A stretch of DNA of 64,000 nt from Vibrio sp. 10N.286.49.B3 (GTDB lineage: Bacteria; Pseudomonadota; Gammaproteobacteria; Enterobacterales; Vibrionaceae): NCBI RefSeq assembly GCF_002873395.1, contig NZ_MCUV01000031.1:1264-65263 (forward strand). Reading direction: 5' to 3'. Below are positions 27,936 through 36,988 of the stretch, in pieces. A model generated the notes under the pieces. It was not told the origin of the DNA and did not search any database. It saw only the letters and a list, made by a program, of their open reading frames with translations. The translations under genes and the position numbers were made by a program. How positions within the stretch are numbered: the stretch's first letter is position 1; every line of letters begins with the position of its first letter.

Positions 27936-29888
27936 TCACACTGCGACTTTCGCTTGTGTGTTCCATTGCATCGCAAACAAACCGAGCACAATGATCACTC
28001 CAATAAACCCAGTACCAAATGGGTTAAACAGCAGCCAAGGGACCGTAACAAAGGCAACAACACGCTCTAAGCTTGATAGTCTGTGCAATAGGTAGCCTTC
28101 AATCGAGATCGCGATTGCCACGATAATCGTTGCCGTTTGTATAATGGCAAAGGCAAATGCTAGCACACTGGCTTCAGGGTTAAGGAGATCGGTATATGCC
28201 ATCATGATTGGAATGATAAACAGACCACCAGCAAGTTTAAATGCCTCAACCGATGATTTCATAGGATTGGCATTTGCGACCCCTGCCCCAGCAAATGCAG
28301 CCAGTGCGATCGGAGGAGTAACGTTTGAGGTTTGCGATAACCAAAAAACGATTAAGTGCGCTGTTAATAACGGCAAGCCAAAATCACCGAGCATAGGTAC
28401 AGCCATAACCGCTAAGACGATATATGCTGCTGTCACTGGCAGTCCCATACCCAACACTAAAGCCACAATACTGATAAGCCCTAGAGCTAGCAGCATATTA
28501 CCACCGGAGAAATCCATAACGAACTGAGTAAATTGCAGCCCAATCCCTGTTTGACCAACTACGCCAACAATGATCCCTGCTGCGCCACACGCTACCGAAA
28601 TAGGCAGCGCTAATAACGCACCACTTTTCATGCCGGTAATAAACTTTTTCAAACCAATTCGGCTATGTTTACGCAGCGCTGCTGTTAATAGAATAGCCGC
28701 ACAACCCGCCACACCGACAAGCAATGGTGAATAAGCCATCATAAGCAACACGGTAATAATAACCAATGGAATAAGGTGGTGTGCACCATGCTTCATTACT
28801 TCAATCACAGCCTCTGTACGGCTGGTCGCTTTAAGATCTAACTTACACGCCATTAAGTGCACATAAAGCAACGTACAAAAGAAGTATAAAATCGCAGGGG
28901 CAATCGATGCCAACATGATTTCGCTGTAAGGCACACCAGTAAACTGCGCCATAACAAACGCACCCGCGCCCATAATCGGTGGCATGATTTGCCCACCCGT
29001 CGAGGCTGAAGCTTCAATACCAGCGGATTGCTCTGGCGTATAGCCCAGCTTTTTCATCATAGGAATGGTGACGGCGCCCGTTGTTACCGTGTTGGCAATT
29101 GCCGAGCCTGAAATCGAACCTAATCCCGCCGAAGCAAGAACAGCTGCTTTAGCGGGACCACCACGATATTTACCTGCAATAGAGAAGGCTAAATCAATGA
29201 AGAACTTACCTGCCCCAGTCACTTCTAAAAATGCACCAAATAGGACGAAAATAAACACTGTCGTTGCAGCAATGCCTAAGGCTGAGCCAAACACCCCATT
29301 TGAGGAATAAATTTGAAACTGAATAAGCTCTTGTAGTGAGTATGCTTTGCTTGCCATCGCACCAGGCAATAAGTCACCAAATGCACTGTAAGCTAAAAAC
29401 ATACCAGCAATGAATACCATTACCCAACCAACTGTACGTCGACAACCTTCGAGCAATAGCAGTAATAATGCCCCACCAGCCACTAGATCAACCATCCCAA
29501 GACCATACATCAGGTGATCGATATCGTTATAGTCAAAAATAGACATACGATAACCAGCAAAAACTGTGATTGCACATAGGGCGATATCGAATATTCGCCC
29601 AACCAGGTAACCTTTATTATTGCGGTTTTTTATTAGGGGATAATGTAAAAAAATCAGCACTAGCACCCAACATAAATGCAGTGGGCGGAAATAGGTTGCT
29701 GATATGGTGGATGTAACACCTTGCCAAATTTGAAACGTAGATAATGCCACGGCTATAACGAGAATAAGATAGCCTAATAATGTCACTATTTTTTCATGTG
29801 GGAGAACGCTAACTGATGTTACTGCGCCACTAAGTTGCTCTGTCTCTATTGCTTGCTGCTTAGTAGTCTTATCATGAACGGGGTTCAT
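27936..29888 (-). CDS. TRAP transporter fused permease (TAXI type)
   Basis: A 650-residue inner-membrane protein in which the small (DctQ-like, 4 helices) and large (DctM-like, 12 helices) TRAP permease subunits are one chain, as is usual for TAXI-TRAP systems. The DctM motifs are visible (GGPAKAAVLASAGLGSISGSAIANTVTTGAVTIPMMKK in pieces, and SASTGGQIMPPIMGAGAFVMAQF). The second inverted repeat has LGMGLPVTAAYIVLAVMAVP and QTSNVTPPIALAAFAGAGVA. It imports an organic anion using a sodium gradient. AAAGGA lies before the ATG. The binding protein gene is 120 bp upstream, with a hairpin between. Confidence 0.93.
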   Translation of the reverse strand: MNPVHDKTTKQQAIETEQLSGAVTSVSVLPHEKIVTLLGYLILVIAVALSTFQIWQGVTSTISATYFRPLHLCWVLVLIFLHYPLIKNRNNKGYLVGRIFDIALCAITVFAGYRMSIFDYNDIDHLMYGLGMVDLVAGGALLLLLLEGCRRTVGWVMVFIAGMFLAYSAFGDLLPGAMASKAYSLQELIQFQIYSSNGVFGSALGIAATTVFIFVLFGAFLEVTGAGKFFIDLAFSIAGKYRGGPAKAAVLASAGLGSISGSAIANTVTTGAVTIPMMKKLGYTPEQSAGIEASASTGGQIMPPIMGAGAFVMAQFTGVPYSEIMLASIAPAILYFFCTLLYVHLMACKLDLKATSRTEAVIEVMKHGAHHLIPLVIITVLLMMAYSPLLVGVAGCAAILLTAALRKHSRIGLKKFITGMKSGALLALPISVACGAAGIIVGVVGQTGIGLQFTQFVMDFSGGNMLLALGLISIVALVLGMGLPVTAAYIVLAVMAVPMLGDFGLPLLTAHLIVFWLSQTSNVTPPIALAAFAGAGVANANPMKSSVEAFKLAGGLFIIPIMMAYTDLLNPEASVLAFAFAIIQTATIIVAIAISIEGYLLHRLSSLERVVAFVTVPWLLFNPFGTGFIGVIIVLGLFAMQWNTQAKVAV

Positions 29889-29929
29889 ATCGCATCCTTT
29901 CGACCAAAATATAAATTTGTTCTAAATAC

Positions 29930-29956
29930 ACAAAGGCAACCTTTCGCTGCCTTTGT
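29930..29956 (-). promoter_or_regulatory. Intergenic hairpin between TRAP binding protein and permease genes
   Basis: Perfect 9-bp stem ACAAAGGCA / TGCCTTTGT with a 9-nt loop in the 120-bp gap. It is not followed by a T-run on the minus strand, so it is more likely an mRNA-stabilising or attenuating stem-loop than a full terminator. It would favour high binding-protein and low permease output. Confidence 0.55.
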
Positions 29957-30008
29957 TTGTATCACTATATCTAATTTAACTGGCATCTAACTGACAGCTT
30001 TAACCCTA

Positions 30009-30932
30009 TTATTTAAGGCTATCAATATATTTCTGTGCGCCTGGGTGTAGAGGAACACCTTGCAGTTGAGCAGCGTTTGCAGGTGTTGTTGCCTCAGCGA
30101 CTTTAACCACTTTCTGCACTTCTGACATATTTTCAAATGCGGCTTTAGTCAGGTCAAATGCCATTTCATCACTCATTTTTGCGCTAACAACAATCACATT
30201 CCATACACTTAGCGTTGCAACCTCACCAACATTGTTATAAACATCGCTTGGGATCGTATAGTTGCTGTAGGCTGGATGTTGAGCGATAAAGGCTGCACTT
30301 TCCTCTGTAGATACAGGAATGAGGTTAACTTTATGAGTAAGCGCGACTTGAGTTACTGCGCCCACACCTTGTCCACCAACGATAAAGCCAGCATCAATTT
30401 GACCATTCGCTAAAGCGTTCGTTGTTTCTGAGTAGTTTAAGTAAACGGCTTTAATATCTTTTTTGACATCAATACCAATTGACTCAAGTAAAGCAGCTGA
30501 AGTCACTGCAGTACCACTCGCTGGTGCACCGAGTGAGATTCGTTTGCCTTTTAGATCAGCCAATGAGTTAATGCCTGATTTCTCTAAACTAATGGCATGA
30601 ACAAGGTTAGGATAAAGTGCAAATAATGTATTCACTGGCATTGGTTTTTTAAATTTACCTTCGCCTTTATACGCATCAAGTACAACGTTACCCATTGCAA
30701 TACCGGCAATCATGTCACCACGTACGACTTTAATCGTATTTTCAACCGATGCAGCCGTTACTTCCGCTTTCACATTCACTTGAGGAACTTCATCTGACCA
30801 CACTTTGGCTAGTGCGCCACCAAATGGGTAATAAATACCACTTTGACCACCAGTACCAATTGAGTAGTTTTGAGCTTGAACAGCACTAGGTAGTACCAAT
30901 AGTAAACTGAGCATCAATACACGATGAAACAT
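30009..30932 (-). CDS. TAXI family TRAP transporter solute-binding protein
   Basis: A 307-residue periplasmic binding protein with a signal peptide (residues 1-20, ending AQA). It then has the TAXI-family opening YSIGTGGQSGIYYPFGGALAKVWSD, the VVRGDMIAGIAMGNV segment, LKGKRISLGAPASGTAVTS and NGQIDAGFIVGGQGVGAV. It captures the substrate for the fused permease encoded next. TAXI ligands in studied members are glutamate or other dicarboxylates, but the ligand here is not predictable. GGAG lies before the ATG. The ~290 bp between its start and the diguanylate cyclase end is AT-rich and shows nothing recognisable. Confidence 0.92.
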   Translation of the reverse strand: MFHRVLMLSLLLVLPSAVQAQNYSIGTGGQSGIYYPFGGALAKVWSDEVPQVNVKAEVTAASVENTIKVVRGDMIAGIAMGNVVLDAYKGEGKFKKPMPVNTLFALYPNLVHAISLEKSGINSLADLKGKRISLGAPASGTAVTSAALLESIGIDVKKDIKAVYLNYSETTNALANGQIDAGFIVGGQGVGAVTQVALTHKVNLIPVSTEESAAFIAQHPAYSNYTIPSDVYNNVGEVATLSVWNVIVVSAKMSDEMAFDLTKAAFENMSEVQKVVKVAEATTPANAAQLQGVPLHPGAQKYIDSLK

Positions 30933-31223
30933 AGCTTTTTCTCCATATCACTAATTAATACCAATCGTTGTAAATAACAGGCTACTCTAGATTGATATAA
31001 CATTCATTGAACTTTAAATATCTAAAATCACTAGATAGTAAAACCAATAATTAACGTCCATTTAACAGCAAGCCATGATCTCCAATCGCTAAATTAAAGT
31101 CAAGGTATCCAATAGTCGTAGAAGCGAGAGTGTGAAGTAAAATATAAATAGCTATTATTAATGCATAGAAAGTAAATAAAACTATCAATTATAATTATGA
31201 TTTTGAATTGTAAGGATAAAATA

Positions 31224-31883
31224 CTAATTGATTACTATCTTATCTCGACCTGAGCCTTTAGCCTTATACAAAGCTATATCGACATTTTTGAGGAGTTCTT
31301 CTGCTGAAATGTTAGGTGTGAATTCGGTAAGACCAAAACTCGCAGTGATAACTTGCTCAACCCCCTTATAGCGAGATTGTTTAAATCTACTGCGTACCCT
31401 ATTAAGTAATATTTGGGCACCTTCAAGATCTGTTTTCGGTAAGATAAGCATAAACTCCTCACCACCAACGCGCGCGACAAAATCCGTTAAGCGAATACTC
31501 TCACTCATAATTTGGGCAAAATGCTGAATAACAGCATCACCACTGTCATGGCCATATAAATCATTCACTTGCTTAAAATTATCAATATCTGCTAGTGCTA
31601 AGCAAAAACCCTCCCCTTTATTCGCATATCGCTTAGCTCGTAGGTACTCTTTGTTATAGGTATCATCAAAATAGCGCCGATTCGCAATATTTGTCAGCGG
31701 ATCAGTCATGGTTAATTTAGTGAGCTTAATTTCATTTTGTTGTAGCTTGCGATTGGCCTTTAACAACTCTCTTTGCGCTGAAGCAAGTTCATTATTGAGC
31801 ACTATGATTGAACTGCTTAATAGATCTAACTCTGCAATATCATAACCAGCTATAAGCATTAAGTGGTTATTATCTTTTACCAC
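31224..31883 (-). CDS. GGDEF diguanylate cyclase, C-terminal part of a frame-broken gene
   Basis: The 219-residue segment holds a coiled-coil stretch (about residues 22-55, SSSIIVLNNELASAQRELLK) and a complete GGDEF domain. That domain has DPLTNIANRR, the metal region ALADIDNFKQVNDLYGHDSGD, the catalytic loop GGEEF (140-144) and a product-inhibition site RLTD (131-134) five residues before it. It would make cyclic-di-GMP. The frame opens at a GTG with AAAGGA only 3 nt upstream. In-frame sequence before the GTG continues the protein back to the PAS-like piece 31918-32190, so I read both as one gene (31224-32190) split by one inserted base near 31926. Independent expression of this half is possible. 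Confidence 0.8.
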   Translation of the reverse strand: MVKDNNHLMLIAGYDIAELDLLSSSIIVLNNELASAQRELLKANRKLQQNEIKLTKLTMTDPLTNIANRRYFDDTYNKEYLRAKRYANKGEGFCLALADIDNFKQVNDLYGHDSGDAVIQHFAQIMSESIRLTDFVARVGGEEFMLILPKTDLEGAQILLNRVRSRFKQSRYKGVEQVITASFGLTEFTPNISAEELLKNVDIALYKAKGSGRDKIVIN

Positions 31884-31917
31884 TAATCCTTTGATGGAGT
31901 TTGCTGTATCCTGCCCA

Positions 31918-32190
31918 TTACCAATGGTTTATAATACCTCGATATATAATGTTATTTTTAGCTTCATCGCTATAAGCAATTAAGTCATGAAGTGAAGGGT
32001 TTAAAAAAAGTGAATCCGCATTAACTTGATTAATATTGATAAGGTTAGAGTCTTTAAAAATAATGTACTTAAAGCCTTCATTAGCATCAACGATATGACC
32101 TTTAATATCTAAAATGGCAACAACCACAGAAGTAATTGAGCGAAATAAGGGGGGGATCTTTAAGATATTTCTAGCTTCTAACTCTTTCAT
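31918..32190 (-). pseudogene. PAS-like N-terminal fragment of the frame-broken diguanylate cyclase
   Basis: A 90-residue piece beginning MKELEARNILKIPPLFRS, with a PAS-like sensory fold (SVVVAILDIKGHIVDANEGFKYI). It ends IIYRGIINHW then stop. Removing one C of the CC at 31926-31927 (minus strand) turns the end into IIYRGIINIGNGQDTANS and joins it to the GGDEF half, giving a protein of about 321 residues. Its ATG overlaps the stop of the cobalamin-binding gene in an ATGA, so the two genes are translationally coupled. It could be a genuine mutation, a slippery variant or a sequencing error. Confidence 0.7.
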
Positions 32191-33245
32191 TTCGATGACC
32201 CTGAAAGCTTAATACTGCTGTGTAACTTCTTAGCATCACTAAAAAAATCATCGATAGCAAGTTGACCAATAACACTTTGATTCTGATTAATAGCTAAGCC
32301 ACCAATTAATATATTGGGGCATTGTGCACCAAATTCCGATCTTAGCATATCAATCAACTGCTCTAATGTGGCGAGTTGCTGCGGCATACTCAATGACAAT
32401 GCAACAGTGTCAGGACGTTCTAATTCTATTTGACTCATTATCGCTAAATTAGGTGTATTAGCGCCTAAAAATGAACTTTCCCAGCCGGCGGTATCAAACG
32501 CATCACTCACCATTTGTAGACCTAACGTATGCATATTTCCTTCGAGACAAGAGCACAGCACTTTTTTGCCTACTGGCTCTCTAAAATCACTTAATGAGTA
32601 AGCTTGAATCAAAATACTTTGTGAAATAGCCGTTGCTAAATGTTCTTGCGCCACAGTAACTTTATTATTTTCCCACAACTTTCCAATGCGATACATTGCA
32701 GGTTGGATAATAGCAACAGAAGTATTGGTCAGCTCCCTTGTCTCTTTCACCTTAGTGAGCATGATGTTTTCTGCTGCTGAACGATTACCTGAAATGAGTG
32801 CTTCACTATAAATAGAAGGGGTTGCTTTGGTGACTCTTTGTAGCGCTGAAGTAAGCGGTAGGTGGGATTGCATAACGTTAATACCAGCATTGATAACCTC
32901 TTCAACAATTGGGCTATCTTCTATCGCTATGCGGCTGATAATTTCTTCTTTAATATATTGGAACGCTTCAAGTGGGTGATTAACTGAGAGTTGACGTTTT
33001 TCTAATACATTTTTTAACCAAATAGCATAGTCAGAAAAAATGCTCGCATCTCCCCTTCTTAACGCTGAGGCTAAAAAGTTAATGTGATGATTAAAGTCAA
33101 CTTTGCACATTTCGATGATCCGATCCAGACCATAGTCTTGATATTCAGGATGGTTTTGTAAATAGCGACTGGTGACGATTGCGCCTATTAAATCAGACTC
33201 TCTTCTTATCATCGCTAAACCTGAAGTACTAATTGGCTTGCCCAA
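32187..33245 (-). CDS. Cobalamin-binding sensor protein (CarH-like B12 domain, no DNA-binding domain)
   Basis: A 352-residue cytosolic protein. The N-terminal ~150 residues are helical and not recognised, followed by a B12 cap domain (about 150-220) carrying W191-x9-E201-H202. This is the W-x9-EH motif that in CarH-type photoreceptors packs on the adenosyl group. A Rossmann-type B12 domain (about 226-345) has NMHTLG, with the candidate cobalt-ligating H239, plus LSLSMP and a GGLAI loop. The residue two before the histidine is Asn rather than the usual Asp/Glu. There is no MerR domain. The start is TTG with GGGAGA 5-6 nt upstream. It is coupled by ATGA to the diguanylate cyclase, its likely output partner. 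Confidence 0.85.
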   Translation of the reverse strand: MGKPISTSGLAMIRRESDLIGAIVTSRYLQNHPEYQDYGLDRIIEMCKVDFNHHINFLASALRRGDASIFSDYAIWLKNVLEKRQLSVNHPLEAFQYIKEEIISRIAIEDSPIVEEVINAGINVMQSHLPLTSALQRVTKATPSIYSEALISGNRSAAENIMLTKVKETRELTNTSVAIIQPAMYRIGKLWENNKVTVAQEHLATAISQSILIQAYSLSDFREPVGKKVLCSCLEGNMHTLGLQMVSDAFDTAGWESSFLGANTPNLAIMSQIELERPDTVALSLSMPQQLATLEQLIDMLRSEFGAQCPNILIGGLAINQNQSVIGQLAIDDFFSDAKKLHSSIKLSGSSK

Positions 33246-33428
33246 TGTGATTCTCCCTAATTAGCAATAAGGTAGTAGTAGTAGTTCATTTCTCTAGATT
33301 GGGGAATAAGTTTTGCACCACAAACATACCGTTACTCTTCTCATATAATCATTATTTAACAATAGTATGTAGATGAAGGAGTAGCCAGAATTCAAGAGTT
33401 GTTTTTTTTAAGCATGTGACGGGAACGA

Positions 33429-33466
33429 AAAAGCCCCGACAACTCAATAAGTTATCGGGGCTTTTC
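33429..33466. terminator. Terminator after tRNA-Arg
   Basis: Long stem AGCCCCGA-AACT / AGTT-TCGGGGCT with a 5-nt loop, flanked by A-run and T-run on both sides. It lies immediately after the minus-strand tRNA. The ~180 bp between it and the cobalamin-sensor gene start (33246-33428) must hold that gene's promoter, but none stands out. Confidence 0.85.
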
Positions 33467-33471
33467 AAATT

Positions 33472-33548
33472 TGGTACGCCCTGAAGGATTCGAACCTTCG
33501 ACCACCTCCTTAGAAGGGAGGTGCTCTATCCAGCTGAGCTAAGGGCGC
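33472..33548 (-). tRNA. tRNA-Arg (anticodon TCT)
   Basis: A 77-nt cloverleaf including an encoded CCA. The acceptor is GCGCCCT / AGGGCGT, the D-arm is GCTCAGCTGGATAGAGC, and the anticodon stem-loop CCTCCCTTCTAAGGAGG has TCT in the loop. The T-arm contains GGTTCGAATCC. It closely resembles E. coli argU. A single gene with its own terminator. No integrase or duplicated 3' end is visible, so it is not occupied as an attachment site in this window. Confidence 0.97.
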
Positions 33549-33759
33549 GCTATGGGTTGAATTATACGAGAAGATTCTTCTAAATCAATGGATTTCTTGC
33601 AATTAACTATCTAAGTGGGCAAAAAAAACACAAAAGATGCCTGAATGTTGAAAAATAGAACAACGCAAACGGTTGCTCAATGGCAATCAAAAACATTTTC
33701 TGAGACAATGCTCGGTAATTTCTAAGATTATTGTTTAATACTATTTTGAAAGGAAAGTC

Positions 33760-34614
33760 ATGACTGCTCGCAATATTGATGGGAAACTGATTTCCCAAAC
33801 GGTTCGCTCCGAAGTTGCCGCCCGCGTAAAAGCACGCACTGAAGCTGGCTTACGACCTCCAGGGCTCGCAGTGGTATTAGTCGGTGATGACCCAGCATCA
33901 CAAGTCTATGTTGGCAGTAAGCGCCGTGCATGTGAGGAAGTCGGATTTATCTCTAAATCTTTCGACTTACCGGCGACAACAACAGAAGAAGAAATTTTAG
34001 CATTAGTTGACCAGTTGAATGATGACACTGAAATCGATGGTATCTTGGTTCAACTTCCCCTCCCTGCTGGTATTGATACGACCCATATTCTAGAGCGTAT
34101 TGCACCTGAAAAGGATGTGGATGGCTTCCACCCCTACAATGTCGGTCGCCTCTGCCAACGTATCCCTAAGCTTCGCTCTTGTACACCAAAAGGCATCGTT
34201 ACCCTGCTAGAGCGTTACAACCTTGAAATACGTGGTAAGCATGCGGTTATTGTTGGGGCGTCAAATATCGTCGGTCGACCAATGACGCTTGAGCTACTGC
34301 TAGCTGGCTGTACAACAACGACCTGCCATCGGTTTACTAAAGATTTAGAGTCACATGTTCGCCAAGCCGATCTTGTGGTTGTGGCGGTTGGTAAACCTAA
34401 TTTCATCCCAGGAGCTTGGATTAAAAAAGGCGCGATTGTGATCGATGTTGGCATCAACCGCCTAGAATCTGGCAAGTTGATCGGTGATGTGGAGTTTGAT
34501 GTAGCAAAAGAAAATGCGAGCTTTATTACTCCAGTTCCTGGGGGGGTCGGTCCAATGACCGTAGCCAGCTTGATTGAAAATACGATGATTGCTTGTGAAC
34601 AATTTCATAGCTAA
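33760..34614 (+). CDS. folD: Bifunctional methylene-THF dehydrogenase/cyclohydrolase FolD
   Basis: Cytosolic enzyme interconverting 5,10-methylene-, methenyl- and 10-formyl-tetrahydrofolate with NADP. The 284-residue protein has the [14 protein letters not shown] active-site lysine region, [24 protein letters not shown], the dinucleotide loop [11 protein letters not shown] and the C-terminal [17 protein letters not shown] lies before the ATG. It is monocistronic, divergent from the tRNA and convergent with the transglycosylase gene across a terminator. It supplies formyl-THF, the substrate of PurU encoded 12 kb away. Confidence 0.97.
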   Translation: MTARNIDGKLISQTVRSEVAARVKARTEAGLRPPGLAVVLVGDDPASQVYVGSKRRACEEVGFISKSFDLPATTTEEEILALVDQLNDDTEIDGILVQLPLPAGIDTTHILERIAPEKDVDGFHPYNVGRLCQRIPKLRSCTPKGIVTLLERYNLEIRGKHAVIVGASNIVGRPMTLELLLAGCTTTTCHRFTKDLESHVRQADLVVVAVGKPNFIPGAWIKKGAIVIDVGINRLESGKLIGDVEFDVAKENASFITPVPGGVGPMTVASLIENTMIACEQFHS

Positions 34615-34675
34615 CCATCAATATCGCTAGTCATCAATAAAGCGAATCTAGCTGCATAAGCTAAAACACCGACAT

Positions 34676-34735
34676 AAAAAAGCTCCTGCCCTTTTATTCT
34701 ATTTCCATTTTAGATAAAAGATTCGGAGCTTTTTA
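34676..34735. terminator. Bidirectional terminator between folD and the transglycosylase gene
   Basis: Outer stem AAAAGCTCC / GGAGCTTTT with an additional inner pairing (CTTTTATTCTA / TAGATAAAAG), with A and T runs at each side. It serves both convergent genes. Confidence 0.85.
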
Positions 34736-34756
34736 TTTTACCGGCAAACTAGATGC

Positions 34757-35764
34757 CTAATCAGTGATAATCCTATCGGCAAGGTGGCTAACCGCTAGCG
34801 CAAAGTAATACGAACGATTCCACTTCATTAAAACATTATAGTTATTATAGATAAGGTAATTACGTCCATTCGCCCCATCTGGAATAATCAGCCAAGCTTT
34901 AAGATCTTTATCAATACTAGGTAAAGGGCTACCATCAAAGCGTGTAATACCCAATTTACGCCACTGATCAAGCGTTTTTGCCTGACTTGCTTCCCTACCC
35001 TGCAAAGAGATATCAATCCCACTTGGGACTTGTACTTGCCTACCCCAAGTAAAAGTATCATCCCAACCGGATTGACTGAGGTAGTTGGCAGCAGAAGCAA
35101 AGACATCCGCTTCTGAGGTCCAAATATCTTTCTTATTATTGCCGTCACCATCAGCAGCATAAGCAAGGAAAGAGCTTGGCATAAACTGAGGTTGCCCCAT
35201 TGCACCAGCCCATGAACCTTTCATATTTTGAGGAGTGATATGACCCTGCTCAAGAATCGTCAATGCAGCCATCAATTCTTTACGGAAAAAGGCTTCTCGG
35301 CGTCCTTCGTATGCCATAGTCGCCAATGCATCAACGACCTGATAGTTACCCGTAAATTTACCAAAATTACTTTCAACGCCCCATAATGCAACGATAAAGC
35401 GCGGCTGAACCCCGTACTTATCACCAATTTTGCTTAAAGTCGTAAAGTGCTTTTGATAAAGTTCCTTCGCTTGTTTTACTTTCCAGTCAGGAACGGCACG
35501 TGGAATGTACTCATCTAAGGTCAATCTTCTCTCTGGCTGATTCTTATCCGCCGTCACAGCTCGTGGCTTAAATTCAACATTGGCAAAGGCTTGATCAAGA
35601 ATCGTCGTTGATATTCCCGACTCTTTGGCTTCTTGCTTTAACTCAGTCACATATTGTTCGAAGCTAACTTTATCAGCCCCGAGCACTGGCATAGCAAACA
35701 CCAAAGATAAACCGAGACCTAATGCGGTTTGTTTAAACATTTTTATGCGATTGTTATGTAGCAT
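34757..35764 (-). CDS. MltB-family lytic murein transglycosylase
   Basis: A 335-residue exported enzyme that cleaves peptidoglycan between MurNAc and GlcNAc with formation of 1,6-anhydro ends. It has a signal peptide (about residues 9-30, ending VLGA, no lipobox, so soluble rather than a lipoprotein). An SLT_2 domain has the catalytic glutamate in FIVALWGVESNFGKFTG (E131), GSWAGAMGQPQFMPSSFL and DGDGNNKKDIW. The ATG at 35764 has AGGAGG 9 nt upstream. It is 53 bp after ycgL on the same strand. Whether it is MltB itself or a paralogue is unclear. Confidence 0.9.
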   Translation of the reverse strand: MLHNNRIKMFKQTALGLGLSLVFAMPVLGADKVSFEQYVTELKQEAKESGISTTILDQAFANVEFKPRAVTADKNQPERRLTLDEYIPRAVPDWKVKQAKELYQKHFTTLSKIGDKYGVQPRFIVALWGVESNFGKFTGNYQVVDALATMAYEGRREAFFRKELMAALTILEQGHITPQNMKGSWAGAMGQPQFMPSSFLAYAADGDGNNKKDIWTSEADVFASAANYLSQSGWDDTFTWGRQVQVPSGIDISLQGREASQAKTLDQWRKLGITRFDGSPLPSIDKDLKAWLIIPDGANGRNYLIYNNYNVLMKWNRSYYFALAVSHLADRIITD

Positions 35765-35816
35765 CTTTATCGCCCTCCTTGAGCCTAAAATTCTCTACCA
35801 ACGACAAAGCTCGATA

Positions 35817-36089
35817 TTAAGACTGAGCTTTATTCGCTTTGTATTCATCTAATAAATTGACCGGTGGTGGCGGTAACTGTAAGAAAAAACCTTCTTCAGC
35901 TAGCGACGCTTTTACCTTTTCAATATCAACTTGCGCTAACGTACGCCCTTCCATTTTTATCACCATAACAAAGTTTGGTTTGCCAAACATTTGCATCAAA
36001 GCTTCTGGCACTTTTGAGAAGTCATCTTTCTTCGAGATATAAAGGTAAGCGCCTTCTTTTTTTGAACTTTTATAAATGGAGCACAGCAT
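35817..36089 (-). CDS. ycgL: YcgL domain-containing protein
   Basis: A 90-residue small soluble protein of the YcgL family ([21 protein letters not shown] opening in part, [30 protein letters not shown]). Its function is not established. It is divergent from minC, a neighbourhood conserved in enterics and vibrios. It probably forms a two-gene unit with the downstream transglycosylase gene. Confidence 0.92.
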   Translation of the reverse strand: MLCSIYKSSKKEGAYLYISKKDDFSKVPEALMQMFGKPNFVMVIKMEGRTLAQVDIEKVKASLAEEGFFLQLPPPPVNLLDEYKANKAQS

Positions 36090-36307
36090 GACAAGCCTTT
36101 TCGTTGATAGTTTGTTCGACTAATTCACAGTTTTACTATGAATATGGATACATTATGAGATTTTGCGTACAAAAGCCTCATTTGACGGCAAGATCGCTTG
36201 CTGTCATTGAGTAGTGAATATAACATGATAATTCTATTTTCAGACAATACTCGAAAATATTTTACAGCAAATATTTTCGTTACCCGTTATTGAGGTCTCT
36301 CGTTTTA

Positions 36308-36970
36308 ATGTCTAGTACTCCAGACCTAAAAGGCAGTAGTTTTACTTTGTCAGTATTGCACTTAACAGGCAATGACATCGCTAATGCCGTTACATTTTTA
36401 AATGACAAAGTCGCTCAGGCACCTGCATTTTTTGCCTCTGCACCTGTGGTCATTAATATCACACAGGTAGATGCAGAAATCGACTTTTTGGCTCTTAAGG
36501 AAGGGATAGCCAATGCTGGGATGATCCCGGTTGGTATTACAGGATGTAAAGACAAACGAATTCAAAATCTAGCCTCTACTGCTGGCTTTGCGGTTATGAC
36601 GGCGAGTAAATCGCCTGCTCAAGCTCCAACTCAAATTACGCCGACAAAAGTCATTAAGACACCGATTCGGTCGGGTCAGCAGGTTTACGCTAAAGACTCT
36701 GATTTAGTGATTCTAAGCCATGTCAGTGCTGGCGCAGAAGTAATAGCAGATGGAAGTATTCATATCCATGGCACGCTACGTGGTCGTGCTATTGCTGGGG
36801 CAAGCGGTCAAAAAGAAGCAAAAATAATTTGTCATGATTTACAGGCTGAACTGGTTTCCATTGCTGGTAATTACTGGTTAAGCGACAAAATTGAAACTGA
36901 GTACTGGAAGAGTAAAGTCATGCTTAGCATGACTGACGATGTTCTTCAGTTTGAAGTACTCAGCATTTAA
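36308..36970 (+). CDS. minC: Septum site-determining protein MinC
   Basis: Inhibitor of FtsZ ring formation, carried to the poles by MinD. The 220-residue protein has an N-terminal FtsZ-inhibiting domain (residues ~1-100) and a C-terminal beta-helix (about 115-220) with [16 protein letters not shown], which binds MinD and dimerises. The ATG at 36308 is preferred over a TTG six codons upstream; GAGG lies 12 nt before. It is first in minC-minD-minE, with gaps of 18 and 4 bp. Confidence 0.95.
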   Translation: MSSTPDLKGSSFTLSVLHLTGNDIANAVTFLNDKVAQAPAFFASAPVVINITQVDAEIDFLALKEGIANAGMIPVGITGCKDKRIQNLASTAGFAVMTASKSPAQAPTQITPTKVIKTPIRSGQQVYAKDSDLVILSHVSAGAEVIADGSIHIHGTLRGRAIAGASGQKEAKIICHDLQAELVSIAGNYWLSDKIETEYWKSKVMLSMTDDVLQFEVLSI

Positions 36971-36988
36971 AAAATAAGGATAAAAATA

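Noticed and set aside
32187..33245. Methionine synthase or methylmalonyl-CoA mutase fragment
   Set aside because: The B12 domain is shared, but there are no catalytic domains and the cap carries W-x9-EH as in sensors.
33472..33548. tRNA-Arg as an integration site for a mobile island
   Set aside because: No integrase, no duplicated tRNA 3' end, and core genes on both sides.
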